Assembly (NCBI GenBank): GCA_037178625.1
Contig: CM074128.1
Span: 4,898,001-4,962,000, forward strand
Origin: Skeletonema tropicum
Taxonomy: Eukaryota; Bacillariophyta; Thalassiosirophyceae; Thalassiosirales; Thalassiosiraceae
DNA: 64,000 nt
Reading direction: 5' to 3'
Every line of letters starts with the position of its first letter. Positions within the stretch are counted from its first letter, which is position 1. Made by a program: the position numbers and the translations under genes. Below are positions 1 to 11,468 of the stretch, piece by piece. Under the pieces are notes generated by a model that did no database searches, was not told the DNA's origin, and saw only the letters and a program-made list of their open reading frames with translations.

Positions 1-1522
1 GTCTGGCCCCCATCGTCCTTCCATCATTCGATCACCTGGACCTCCCATCATACCCGGTCTACCCATACCAGGGGGTAAGAATGGTCCTTCAAATTCGTCA
101 TATATTGGGTACATGGACATTCTTAATGCCATGGAGTTGCTTTCAGACTTTCTTCCAATGCTGAAAAATAGCGGATGAAAATAAAAAGGTGTGAGAGACA
201 CGGTTGGAGGAATATTATAATCAATCACATTCCCAATCATTTTAGCACACAAGAAGAGATGAATTGTTCCGGACAGTATTTCTAATACTGCCAAATCCAT
301 ATTATTCAACAGGAGTAAGTCAGAAAATTTCCCTTTGTAGTTTTCATCGTCATTACAATTCATCTTCATCTTTTGTGTGTGTGTGTGTACATATTTATTG
401 AGTGTGGGGGTCTAGTAAATAATAGAGCGAAGCACAAATGATCAAAGTTTGTCTCCCCTACTAATGTTTACCATGCTCCCCCACTCCTCAAGAGAGCAAC
501 TCTGTGAACATCATTTTCCCTTATCCATTTCTCTCTAATTCAAAAATGTCATGATGGAAACTTGTTCTCTTCCTTCCTTCATTGATTGATTCGTTCATCC
601 ACTAGCTGTTGTGTAAGACTTACCGCATCAAACTATTTCCATTGATCCCCTTGTAACCTGCAGTCCTTGCCTCCATCCACTTTTTCTTCATGTGGACACC
701 AGCTGAAAGTCCTCCATCCAGCTGTGGTGCTATAGCCAACAATCCCCTCCCAGGACCATTCATCCTCCCATACCCACCAAACGCATCCCCACTCCCACCC
801 CTATATCCACCCTGATACTCCGCCGCACCCATCGCCCTCCCCCCTCTCTTTCCACCACTACCACCACCATATCCATAATCGGGATAATATCCACCAAAAT
901 AATCCCGATCATACCCCGGTCCATAATACATCCTATGCTCCTCCTCTCGGATTGGTTCATAATTCGCCTCATGATCATAACTCTGACTCCAAATTGGATC
1001 ATAATACGGATTGGTCGGATTGGTATACACCTTGCTCGACCTGTAGCTATCCCCCACGCCAGGATAGGTGACGGAATTCCAATACCCCCGATTGACACGA
1101 TAGGTACGTGGATCATCGTAGCCATTGTAATTCGACCCGGAATCAAAATTGGCAGCGGGATTATCCCGACGGGTCGATTGAGCCCATCCGGGATCGTAGT
1201 ACGGGTTGGTTTCCGCATCACGGTAGGATCCACCGAAGAGGTCGGGGGTTGTGGAGGTGGTGTACCCCTGATTTTTGCGCCAGTTGGAGGATTGGGCGCC
1301 GGAGTGATCGCTGTACGGACCACGGGGGGAGGAGTAGTCGGCGTAGTCTCGGAGCATGTTGTTGAGACTTGTGGTGGTGGTACTGCTGTGCGTGTGGGTA
1401 GTGGTGGTGGTTAATGATGACAATGGAAAGGCCATTGTGGTGACATGATGTGATGTGGATGTGCTCCCATAGAGAGCTAGTCCGAGGACTAGCATGGCGG
1501 CTTTGTTGGATACAACCGCCAT
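1..1522 (-). CDS. Secreted Tyr/Asn/Gly-rich protein, two exons, runs off the left edge
   Basis: Exon 1 is 1522-624 and exon 2 is 160-1 (partial). The ATG at 1522 is followed by a hydrophobic signal peptide (about residues 8-20), a Thr/Ser/His stretch, then a Tyr/Asn/Asp/Gly-rich body with two copies of an NPYYDP-W-QS motif and a GGYGG region. The frame appears to stop at 620, but that stop lies inside a consensus donor (GTAAGT, 623-618). An acceptor (TTTTTCAG, ending at 161) lets exon 2 continue in frame with IGRKSESNSM and a Met/Pro/Gly-rich sequence to the window edge. The 463-bp intron is long for this genome and contains a (GT)n tract near 375-388. A secreted cell-wall or extracellular matrix role fits the composition but is inference; I recognise no family. 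Confidence 0.65.
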
Positions 1523-2129
1523 TGTTAATTATTAGTGATGGTTGAAGATATATAATGTGATTGTAATAGCGTTGTCTTTGCTTTTAGTTAGGTATCTTGC
1601 GTCTTGGCTCCTCCACTACTTATGCCGAGATCCATCGACATGGTTCAAGCAGATTCGACGCGATGTGGTTGATGTTTGATGTTGAAGCGCATGTCGTTCG
1701 TAGGAGTATTTGGTATGACATATGATGTGCGTCATTAAAGGTGCTACGGAACCATGTCAATTCAAGAGCAAGATACTTATCAACGAGATTTGATACTTCT
1801 AGGTATGAGCAAGCTTCAGCAGCTGTGAATTGCATGCGATACAATGTACAAGAAGCAACATGCACAAAGGAATGCATAAGATACATCCTACTCAAACAAC
1901 TTCTTCATTGCATTGAATGTGTCTCAGCAACCCTTATTGGAACTTGAGTTCTTGCTGTTGCAGCTTCATACTGACATTGCGATCACGCTAGCCTCTCGTC
2001 ATTGTACGACAAGTCTTCATTTTGAAGAGTAGCGAAGATACACATATATTATTGAGATAAAGATGATGCAAAGGCAGTGCAGTTAACTATACATTCAAAT
2101 CTTATACGCTAATGCTGAACGCATCTCTT
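1523..2129. other. Intergenic, no gene recognised
   Basis: Short open frames on both strands at 1620-1947 overlap each other and have no recognisable domain. It probably holds the promoter of the secreted protein (right of 1522) and the 3' flank of the HA-repeat gene. I see no repeat or RNA gene. Confidence 0.5.
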
Positions 2130-3278
2130 CTACACCTCCAACCCATCCAGATCGTCCTCATTGTAATTGATCCTAACAGCAGCCGTGGACCGCTTTTTCC
2201 TCGCTGGACTTAATATTGCTCCTCCACCATCCTCTTCCTTCTTCTTTCGCTTCTTATTTTGCTTGGGTGTTGATCGACCATCCACCATGTCCTCGGGTCG
2301 TTCTGGGAACAATCCCATCCGGTGCATCAATTCCGCTCGTTCTGCAGGCATATCGTACAATTTGAAGGCTCTTTTCTGATTTTCAATCCACCTCCCAAGA
2401 CGTGACTTTGGAGCAACATTATAGTTACCATGCTTTCTCTTGTACGCAATGAGTTCTTGCCGTGTCTTTTCCCACGTTGCATCAGCTGCCTTTCGAATCG
2501 CTTCTTCACGCCGTTCATAGACGTGATCGATATCAATTTCATTTAGTAATGTGGCTCGCTTTTCACTCAACTTTCCCAACTTATTTGCCCTCCGTTGATT
2601 TTCTAACCATCGTCCCAACTTGGACTTTGGATGGAATGAAAAACTACCATTATGTTCCATCTTGTTGGCAATCAAAGCTTGACGATTCTCCTCCCAAATT
2701 TCATCCAGCCGTTTCTTCCCCGCTGCCTTCTTTTGTGGACTCTTCTTGCCCTTTTCATCAAAGAAACCAATCTCTTGTAGCAATTGTTGACGTTCCTGAT
2801 TCATCTCTCCCCGTCTGTGACACTGTCTCTGATTTTCAGCCCATCGTGACAATCTTTTATCCGTTTGTTGTGATACGAAAAAGGTACCGTGCTTTTCCTT
2901 ATAGGCAATCAGTGCCTGTCGATTCTCCTCCCATAGTTTTGGCTGTACCACAGGACTCCTTTGTGGCTTTTTCTCGTCAAAGAATCCAATCTCTTGGAGC
3001 AACCTTTGACGGTTCTCATTCATCTCCCCCCGCCTGTAGAATTGTCTCTGATTATCGGCCCACCGTGCCAACTTTTTATTAGCCTCCATTGAAACAAAAT
3101 ATGTGTTGTGGTTCTTTTTGTATTCGATCAATTCTTGGCGGTGATTCTCCCACTTATCATTCAACTCCTTTTGGTTGGCTTCTGCCTTGGTGAAAGTTGA
3201 AGTATCATTTTCAAGAAGTGTATCGTCAGCGAGGCTTTCCGCGGCGGCAGCAGCTGATGACGAGATTGCTGATCCCAT
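2130..3278 (-). CDS. Helicase-associated (HA) repeat protein, 382 aa
   Basis: The protein consists of four HA-type repeats, each with the pattern W-E-x-x-R-Q-x-L-I-x-x-K-x-x-H-x-x-(F/Y)-x-V followed by L-x-R-W-x-x-N-Q-R. They lie at about residues 42-97, 114-170, 194-250 and 267-323. This matches the helicase-associated domain family (Pfam HA), which is expanded in diatoms. No helicase motor motifs are present, so this is an HA-only protein; HA domains are thought to bind nucleic acid. A basic tail (KQNKKRKKK, about residue 340) could be a nuclear signal. The N-terminus MGSAIS would also fit N-myristoylation, a conflicting hint I would not rely on. The ATG at 3278 starts the frame with no intron needed. 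A hAT transposon sits only about 120 bp upstream of the start codon, so the promoter may be altered. Confidence 0.8.
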   Translation of the reverse strand: MGSAISSSAAAAAESLADDTLLENDTSTFTKAEANQKELNDKWENHRQELIEYKKNHNTYFVSMEANKKLARWADNQRQFYRRGEMNENRQRLLQEIGFFDEKKPQRSPVVQPKLWEENRQALIAYKEKHGTFFVSQQTDKRLSRWAENQRQCHRRGEMNQERQQLLQEIGFFDEKGKKSPQKKAAGKKRLDEIWEENRQALIANKMEHNGSFSFHPKSKLGRWLENQRRANKLGKLSEKRATLLNEIDIDHVYERREEAIRKAADATWEKTRQELIAYKRKHGNYNVAPKSRLGRWIENQKRAFKLYDMPAERAELMHRMGLFPERPEDMVDGRSTPKQNKKRKKKEEDGGGAILSPARKKRSTAAVRINYNEDDLDGLEV

Positions 3279-3405
3279 TATCTTATAATCATTAATCTAT
3301 GCCTCTGACGGAGCCCACTGAAATGAATCAAGCTGGCGTGGATATTGAAGGTGTCAATCAGCGAAGTGCATGCAAGATGCAAGCAACATGAAATAATAAT
3401 GTGAG

Positions 3406-4882
3406 TAGCGTTTCGGCCAGGTAGCCCGCCCACCCCTGCAAAATATCCCAAAAAATATCCCTGATTATTTACTAGTTCCTACGTACAAAAGTCTACATGA
3501 TGTGACAGGACACCATCTCAAAAAGTCCGCCAGAGCCTTCCTTCCACCAGGATGCGTTGAGCTCACCGCACCAGCATGGCCGACAGCCGACACTACTATG
3601 TACTTGCCGACAGCTCCCTCGCCCTGCCAACACTACAGACAGATTCAGTAGTGGCTGTTGCTGTGTTGCATTATTTTTGTCGCCATCCGTGTATTAATTC
3701 GGTCTTTCGCCCGTATTCTGTCTTTCAACACAATGGAGAAATCCAAAGATCCACGCACAACAGCACCAGCCCCCGGCAGCACCGGTGATGATGGTCATTT
3801 GAAGCCGCAGGCTTTGCCGGAGGAGGAATTAGCAAAGAAGAGGCAGAAAGAGGCAAATAAAGCGGCAGATCTTGATAGGAAACGTTCTCTTTTTGCTCGA
3901 GCATCAACATCGGCAAAGAAGCTAAAGCCGATGGAGACAGAAAAGACGCATGACATCATCACACGCATGATACCTTTGACACCATCTTGTTTCTGAAGGA
4001 CCAGCAGCAGCTAACAATTGATATGCTTCGTCGCTGGATAGATGAGTTGAAACATTTCGAGTACAAGGAATTCACAGATGAATTCCTCAAATCAATGAGG
4101 GATGAAATACCCGAATACCTGAAACTTGTGGAAGAAATGCATTTCAATTTCGAGGGCGAGGACATCGAGGAGACGAATAGACGTTATCGGCAAAGAGTGA
4201 AAGAAAAGTTGCGAAGGGCTCGTCAGAGAGCCTTGTTGGTTAATATAGACAATACATTACGTCAGCAGCAGGGTGACGACACTGCTGAAGACGCTCACCC
4301 AGAAGATGAAGATGATATAATGGAAGATTCAGATGTGGCAGAAGATGGGATTGAGGGCAATGTTGGGGATCTATTGCAAGCTGCTGGAGAAGAGGGAGCA
4401 GATGGGGAGGATATAGATGAGTTTTGTAGAATGAATTGGTAAAATGACATTGGGGAGCGTGGACGTCGGATCTATGAATGGTGGAAGACTGCAATGGAAG
4501 CTAGAGCAGATGTGATACCATCCTTCTACAAGGCTGTTCGGCTTATTGTTCTTACTCAAGTTTCTAGTGCTGCGGTGGAGCGTGTATTCTCACAATTGAC
4601 TTTCATCCGGAGGATTGTTGGTGACAGCATAGTGGGAGATGTGTTGCAGCTACGGACGTTCTTGCGCTGTAATAATGGCCAAGTGAGTGATTTTGGATAT
4701 AAAAAGTGATTAAATGTGATTTGATGAGTGAACAATAGTATTATTGACATCAGAAACGCTCCAGCTATCAAGATAAGCTTGTCCAAATAAAAGGATATTT
4801 TTTAGCGATTTTTGGCGAAAAAATATCCCTCGGGATACTCAAAAGTGCCGAAATATCCCAGGGATTCCTGGCCGAAACGCTA
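3406..4882. mobile_element. hAT-superfamily DNA transposon, 1477 bp, both ends intact
   Basis: The ends are perfect 16-bp inverted repeats: TAGCGTTTCGGCCAGG at 3406-3421 and its reverse complement at 4867-4882. They are flanked by identical 8-bp direct repeats AATGTGAG (3398-3405 and 4883-4890), the target-site duplication length of hAT elements. Subterminal ATATCCC motifs occur near both ends (about 3443-3462 and 4825-4860), resembling the subterminal transposase-binding repeats of this superfamily. The interior encodes a broken transposase with the hAT C-terminal dimerisation motif. The element is shorter than an autonomous hAT and looks internally deleted. Confidence 0.92.
3733..4709 (+). 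pseudogene. hAT transposase remnant with C-terminal dimerisation domain
   Basis: An ATG at 3733 opens a charged N-terminal region that stops at 3994. A second frame continues from about 3975 (LTIDMLRRWIDELKHFEY) through an acidic, coiled-coil-like region and stops at 4440. The same frame resumes directly (ERGRRIYEWWKTAMEAR) and contains SSAAVERVFSQ at about 4560-4595, the signature of the hAT family C-terminal dimerisation region (Dimer_Tnp_hAT), ending at 4709. The N-terminal zinc finger and most of the catalytic core are missing. With a frameshift, an internal stop and the missing core it cannot encode an active transposase. Confidence 0.85.
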
Positions 4883-5254
4883 AATGTGAGTGACGAAAAG
4901 CGAAAAGCAAGAGAAAGCAAGGCAGAGAAAGGTAGGGCAAGCTGTCAGATTCCTAGTAGGCGGTGGAGAAAGGCTAGAAGAGTAGATTAGTTGGATTCCA
5001 AAACATCTTTATAGATTTGTACGGACCCGGAACTGATTTGTTATCGGAGTAAATAATACTGGCATCATTGATTGTGACGAATGATTGTTTCGGTTGTGAG
5101 ATCAAGTTCCAATTTGCCTTGTCTAATGGGACTGGTACGCAAATACGTTGTCATCTCCATATCAAACCTTTTCTTCAGCTTTCGTCAAACCATGCACACA
5201 TAACTCAAATACAAAGAATATCTGACTGCTTATACTGTTGATTACAACGACGAC
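4883..5254. other. Intergenic between hAT element and TPR relic
   Basis: It begins with the hAT target-site duplication (4883-4890). The rest is unremarkable sequence with no open frame I can support. Confidence 0.4.
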
Positions 5255-6012
5255 TACAACTTCAATTCCTCCACTGGTGCATTCAAGTTCTCTAGCTCAG
5301 AAAGTATTCGGGAGTAATAGGTACGTGCCACGCTATGAACTAACTATCGTTTCGTCTTTGTTTGTTAGCGTATTGGCAGATGCATCTATGCACTTGAAAC
5401 CTTCCTTCATGAGAAGTTCATATTCTTGTGAAGTACAATCAGTGATCCTGGCCAAGCAAAGACAAGCTTCTGCGCACATTGTGGACCAAGCAAAACAATG
5501 GTGTGTCAGACATGTTGTAACCTCAAACCAATCTGGTTCCTTTATTCAGCACATAGGCGAAGTCTGAGTTCAAGTCAGCGTTTGCCTCACCATCCGTGCT
5601 GCGGCACTTGAGAATGATCATTACTGGCATGCACATTTCTATCACAGGATGCAACTTACTCCCAGCCAATGCGGCTGGATCGGCAACGTGATATCTGAGA
5701 AGCTCAAGGGCATTTTGAGCAGTGCTTGTCTGTCCCTGATTCGCCAATGTAAGGCAGATGGGAGCCAATATTGTACTTTTAGTGATGATTTCTGTCGCGT
5801 CTATGTCAGGCAACATTGTGCAGATAACTTGATTGCATAATCTAAGTGATTCATCATTGTGGCCGTAGCAATACAGCCAAAAAGTACTCACAGCAATGAT
5901 CGGAAACATATTCTTTCATGAGTACCCTCAAGTGGAGCTGAGGATCATACATTGATTTGATTTTGTCGATGACTGAAAGAGCGTCTTCATATTTACCTTG
6001 TCGTCTCATATC
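5255..6012 (-). pseudogene. Relic of TPR-type protein (paralogue of the gene at 19.3-20.4 kb)
   Basis: On the minus strand from 6012, broken frames match the C-terminal half of the protein at 19339-20450. The matches run in order: MRRQGKYEDALSVIDKIKSM (about 6000-5945), then STFWLYCYGHNDESLRLC and LTLANQGQTSTAQNALELLR (5885-5680), then DPAALAGSKLHP, MIILKCRS, ADLNSDFAYVLN, and finally HILSELENLNAPV-like sequence near 5270. Frameshifts and stops lie near 5905, 5523 and within 5300-5500. Homology starts abruptly at 6012, where an LTR-like sequence abuts. It has the same orientation as the AAA ATPase next to it, so it may be a decayed part of a local duplication. Confidence 0.8.
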
Positions 6013-6013
6013 C

Positions 6014-6124
6014 TGACAAAATACACAGTGCGACTCCTAAAGGTGCCGCTGGTACTGCCATCGTAGCGTAGCGGAACTTATGGTAACGGCGATAATTACA
6101 TGGTAGTTATGGTAGGTGATCACA
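6014..6124 (-). mobile_element. Possible LTR fragment preceded by a polypurine tract
   Basis: On the minus strand a GAGGGGGAGG tract (6135-6126) is followed by TGTGATCACC and ends in TGTCA at 6014, exactly where homology of the TPR relic begins. A polypurine tract directly before a TG...CA segment is the layout of a retrotransposon 3' LTR. No second LTR and no readable pol gene is present in 6125-6760, so this would be a fragment. The short length (111 bp) and lack of a partner keep confidence low. Confidence 0.3.
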
Positions 6125-6428
6125 ACCTCCCCCTCAAGCTGGTGTTACCCTCGAAGGATAAGTGTCACAACAGATTGCATTGCGTAAGCTCCCCTCAAAC
6201 AGATACCCGTTTTTAGAGAAAATAAAAATTGCTGCGGTCCTCGACGCATCCACAGTAGTAAAAATCAAAATTGTAGTGGTTTCTCTGCAATCCACTTGAG
6301 CCTCCGTGGTTCCAGTAACTTCGACTGTACTCCACGTAATCCAATCCAAAAATCATCTTCCTCGCGAAGTAGGTAGTGTCTCCCCTGAGAATCAAGTCAT
6401 TGCTTGGGAATGGGAAGTAGATATATCT

Positions 6429-6736
6429 ACCGTGACGACCAAAATTATTTGATGCGAAGATGAAAGATAAGGTGTGGTCTGCCCATAATTTGAGGGGACC
6501 ACCAGCCGGCTACCCGACAACAATGACGGTACAACTAACCGCGCATAGCAGTAACCGACTTCTCGTCATACCGTGACGACCAAAATTATTTGATGCGAAG
6601 ATGGAAGATAAGTGAGACACCACTCCCCCCGGCCTTGAGAGGTGTGGTCTGCCCATAATTTGAAGGGACCACCAGCCGGCTACCCGAAAACAACGACGGC
6701 ACAACCAACCTCGCATAGCAGTAACCGACTTCTCGC
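6429..6736. repeat. Diverged tandem duplication (about 141 and 167 bp)
   Basis: Two adjacent copies start at 6429 and 6570 with ACCGTGACGACCAAAATTAT and end in CAGTAACCGACTTCTCG. The second has an extra 30-odd bases (GTGAGACACCACTCCCCCCG...) and several substitutions. Both lie between the AAA ATPase gene and the LTR-like fragment, and could be part of the same decayed retroelement. No coding function is visible. Confidence 0.85.
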
Positions 6737-6802
6737 CAATCCTAGGCATGCACAATCTTCACGAGAGAATTGATCTTCCAACAATCTCTCATTTCTCCGT
6801 TC

Positions 6803-9800
6803 TTAAGGAGAGAACAGGAGCGACTCGACCTTCCCTTCCGCTCCCCAAGTTTGGTAACACTTCACTGCCCTATCAATCAACTCAGCTACAAAGTGGTTAT
6901 TCCCTGCTTTCTTATGAAAATCAGCCGCAAGCTCACAAGCCAGGGCCTCCTCATGAAGGAAGCGGTGTGTTTTCGATGACTTCTCAGCAAGCTTGTACTT
7001 TTCTGCTGCTTGGTCCATTTCACCAAAAGCATAGTGTCTTTCTGCTTGCAACAAGAATAATTTATTCTCAAAATTCCAAACGCTTTCGGAATGCCAAAGT
7101 TCCATCTTTTGTATGGCATGCGACGCTCTATCCATCCAAAATTGGTCTCGACTTTCGCGATAGAAGTGCAACGAGAGCAGGCCGCCGTAGAAAAGGCGAT
7201 ATATGTTGATGAACTGTGCAGAAGCCCCGCCTTGACGCTCAAACAGCTCGAGGTACTGTCGAGCGATAGCGTTTACTTCATCAAGTCTCCTTAAGATGAA
7301 GCTGCACATCATTTTGAATGCGAGCATAGACTCGCACACCGTGAATTCCTTGTTATTAAGTGCTTCAGCCAAATGTTCCTTTGTGATGAATGCTCCTACA
7401 TTTCGAGGCCCAGAGCTGCCACTTAGGCACTCAATACCATTAGATACTGGAAGCATGCACAAGTGAATGAGCTTGCGCTTGTGGCGTTCTAAATTGTTGC
7501 GCATGAATAATGACACTTCTTCGTGCAGGGGCTTCAGCAATGATCCAGTAAAAAATGCACGATACGCATGTAACATCCCGGCAGCGAGAGCATCGTCGAT
7601 CAATCCATACTTGAGAGACATATTGTAAGCATCTTTCAACTGCGGAAGAATGGCTTGTATAGGCTCTTTCCAAATATTGATCATCCCAAACGCCGACGTC
7701 ATGACGTAACAAAGAACTCCCTTGTCAGATCCAGCTATACTCAAACATGTTTTTGCTATGGAGTACCCCTCAGAAAAGTTGCTAAATACCGTAACTAAAC
7801 TAATAGCAACAGATACGAGACCTAAATTGTAATTTCCACGAACAGAGGTGAGCATTAAAAGTACACTTGAAGAGTAAAAGGAAGAAAGTCGCAAGGCAAT
7901 ATCTTACCCATGCACGAAGACTTCGCAAGGCCATACTGCAAGGTAAGTCTAACCATGCGACAAGCTATTAATGGAAAATAAATAGAATGACTTTGGTAGC
8001 TGCATATGAGCAATTCTCCCAAGAATGCCATCGCCTCCTTCTTTGTAGAATCCGTTATTTCTGGAAGGCTTTTCAATTTTGATTCATTCAATGCACCAGT
8101 CACAAGTTGTTTCGTTGCAAGAACTTCCTGAACAATGGTTTCGTTTGCGGGCGTAGCTGGAAAGGTTTCCCCTAGTTGCTCAAGGATTTGAAATCCGTAG
8201 ACAAAAGCCTCACCGAGGCAATTTCCTGTCATTCTCAAGTGGGTAAGTTTGACGTGAGCTGCTCGAAGGGTGTCTTGAAAGCAATTGGCATTATTGAAGA
8301 CCTCTTCTAAGCTTGTCATCATCTGTTCTATATTTCCCAAGGCCCATTCAACCAATATGGATTGACTAAATAGGTCCAAACTCAGCCTTACAAAACAAAT
8401 CCAATAAATCATTGTGAACAAAGCGAGTTGTGAATAGAATACGAAGAAACATTTCGTGCATACAATCACTGACCTGTAACTATTTTCCCAGTGACCAGCC
8501 GACAGGAAAGATATTCCACAGTTCACACATTTTGAGGCAGATGCAAAATCCGTCGTAGTTGTAGCTTTTTTAGCAGCAGTTAGGTTCAGCTGGGCATACA
8601 ATAAGCGAGTTTCAGAATCGTGTACTTTGTTAGCACCAACTCTGGATATCAAATTGACCACGATGAATAAGATAGTATCGTCGCGATATCCATGTGGTAA
8701 AAGAGCCTGCAGCAGCTCTTTCTTAATGATTGTGCGTTCATCTTCATCTACAGCGTTTCGAGCTGCATGCAAAATCATATCATGAACGAAGCGATACTTT
8801 TCATCCGTTCTTTCAACAAACCTGGCCTGCGCAACACAATCCAAAGTATTCATTATGTCCGAGTTACCACGAAAGTTTTTCACCAAAGTCAAGACCTCAA
8901 AAGAGACATCGGAACCGAAGCACGACAACATTACCAGTCCCAAGAGCTGGACTTTCGGTAGCCGCAACAACTTCCTCGTCAGTATCTCAGCCACTCCATC
9001 AGAGATAGTCCTGCTCTCGATCAACTCTTCGTCCCAATCCCACAACCTCTCGGAAAAACTATAAACCAGAAGATTTTCTACAGTCAAGTCATTCAGGAAC
9101 TCCTTCACGAAGAAGGGATTGCCTTCAGACTTGTGGTGCACGATGCGCGCAAGCGACCGTGTGAGTCGTTTTGAGTAGCACAGTGCTTCTGAGATCATAA
9201 CATTCACATCAGCAGGTGACAGATCCTGCAGAACAATATCGGTGACTGTGACGTTGTAGCAACTCCAAATCTGCTTCAGGAATTCTGCCAAGTCAATTGA
9301 ATTATCAACTTCGTTCGTTCTAAGAGTACCGATAATAAACACTTTTGTGCCCCTGACAGCAGTGACTGAGCCTGTCGTGATGTTTGCGCCCATTTCATTA
9401 ATGATGAATGCTATCAATTCCAAAGATGCCGAATCGGCCCAATGCAAGTCATCTAGGAAGAGCAGCATCGGAGTATCCCAAGACGAAGAAATTGCCTTGA
9501 GGAGCTCATAGAATAAATTATGCAACCTTATCTTGGATGAAATGACAGCAGATTCATCACATTCACACTCCATCTGCTTCACGTCTGATGAGTTGTCATC
9601 ATTTGATACCACCCGTCTCAGGTTTGGTATCAAACGAAACAAGATGGAAAAGCTTTCCTTGTCAAAGGCCTTTAATAAATTAGCCCTGATGCCTTCCAGT
9701 GTGACATTGTCATCACTACCCCTTCCATTTTCTGATTCTGTTCCGAACAACGATGAGAAGTGGCGGTCAAACGCAGAGGCGATTGTCGAGAGTGGCTGTC

Positions 9801-11468
9801 TTCTGCCGATTTGATCAAATTTACAATGAAGAGATTCCCATCCATAGCTTGTCAGCTGCACAATTAGTTCGTTCACCAGACAGCTCTTACCGCTTCCTGA
9901 ATTCGTGAAAAAGAGAAAGAGGATACACGCAGTATTATGATTAGAAGGTAAACAGCTGACAAACACAGGACAAACTACAACACAAAGTAGCCATCATGCT
10001 CACCAGGTTGTCCCGATACCAGCAACACTTCCTGTTTCACTGAAAAAGATGATGCGTCTATTGAGCCTGCTTCGACATATTCTTTTCCAGCTTTTTCATC
10101 TTCGTCGTCATACTGACAATACCAAGCAGCAGCCCTCTCAGCTAAGTCAAACCCTTGCTCCAACTCCTTCTGCCTAGCATACAATTTGTTCCGAACGGCC
10201 GGCTTCGCACTCAGCCGTATCTTATCATACAGAAAATCTTTCGGTTGCTCTATCATTTGCTCCAGGTCCATGACAACATCGGCAAAGCACGATACAGATT
10301 TGTCATATTGAAACAATCCGCCAAAGTCGTCATCTTCTCGATTACTCAACATGTCGGATATCAATCTGCCAATTGAGCAGGGTACACCCGCAAATTTGAG
10401 TATTGTTTGGACACTTTCCTCCTTCCCCTCCTCTTGATTTTGTCTTCGTCTTTGTTTTCGTACAAATTCTTCTTGTGCTGAGTAATCTGTTTCATCCAAG
10501 TCAACATCATCATCCTTATTCTTTCTTCTATCGCCCCCCAATAACGCTCCCCGATCATCATCATTTTCATCTGATTCCGATATCCGCAAGGATGTACCAA
10601 ATGACAACACACTCGAAGTCGATTTCAAAGATTGCTGAATCCGACTCGGGGGAGGGCTCCCCTGAGTGAATAACTCGTAGAATATGATACCCAACGCTAG
10701 CACCTGCCGTCTCTCTATATTGCTGGCACTTCCATGATTATTATTATTCGTTCCGCCATTATTCGACGATGAAGAAATGTACTTGGTACTCTCTAAAATT
10801 GTCTCACAGCTATCTACATTTTTCACGATTGCATTGTTCAAAATGATGTCTTCACAGCTGATACACCGATTATTTTCAGCCATAATATCACCCACATCTT
10901 GTTGTTTGTCATCAAACTGTTTCCCTAAATACCTTGCCAGAGATAACGCAATCTCAGCAGCATTCAAAATGTAAGTATCATTCATTTTCGATCCCATGTC
11001 AAATTGATTCGGACGTGGTGGATATTTGATCGAATAGTAAGCTATCCAATCGCGAAGGTAGGATGGTGACTCTAGTGCAGTTGGCGGTGGCGGCGGCATT
11101 TTCTGGGAGGATAATAATGTATTGTCATTATTCGTAGATTTGCCTCTATTGCTGCTGATGGAGGATAGAGGACCAGCGAAACTACTACTACTTTGCCGCT
11201 TCGTCTCCACATTATGTGAAAATTGAGGAATGTCCAATAATTTATCATTATTCTGCTCCATCTCTTGTGGACGATCATCCTCACCAGCACCGCCATTGAG
11301 AAATTCTTCTCCAACTTCATCACTAGTATCATCGCTGGTATCCAACATCTCACTACCCTCCTCTTCATGACGTGAATCGGTCAAATCCAAAATGAGAGAT
11401 TCCCACGCCGCGACATTTTTGGATTCGGTGAAGGACCCGTTGGATTGTCGCCGTGGTCTGGAAAACAT
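6803..11468 (-). CDS. Large AAA/STAND-type ATPase with C-terminal TPR-like region, 4 exons, 1461 aa
   Basis: Exons 11468-10004, 9896-8474, 8386-7908 and 7821-6803 give 4386 coding bases in one frame. Introns are 107, 87 and 86 bp with donors GTGAGC, GTCAGT and GTAAGA and acceptors TTCAG, TGTAAG and TTTAG. The first splice creates a Walker A motif, GQPGSGKS (about residues 485-493). Walker B is LLFLDDLHWAD (about 633-643), followed by FIIGTLRTNEVD, as in AAA_16/Orc1-like STAND ATPases fused to kinases or cyclases. Upstream, LALGIIFYELFTQG (about residue 255) resembles the alpha-F helix of a protein-kinase C-lobe. I see no catalytic HRD or DFG motif, so this is at best a pseudokinase remnant. 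The N-terminus is Ser/Asp-rich and disordered. The last 700 residues are helical, TPR-like, ending YQTWGAEGKVESL. A signalling ATPase role is inferred. Confidence 0.82.

Noticed and set aside
760..1414. Overlapping frames on both strands in the secreted-protein gene
   Set aside because: These are shadows of the low-complexity Gly/Tyr/Asn coding sequence. Only the minus-strand frame from 1522 has a signal peptide and joins to a downstream exon.
2462..3082. 206-residue plus-strand frame antisense to the HA-repeat gene
   Set aside because: The HA repeats on the minus strand are clear; this frame just mirrors their repeated codons.
6748..7294. Plus-strand frames over the end of the AAA ATPase gene
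   Set aside because: They overlap the last exon, whose helical sequence and spliced frame are well supported on the minus strand.
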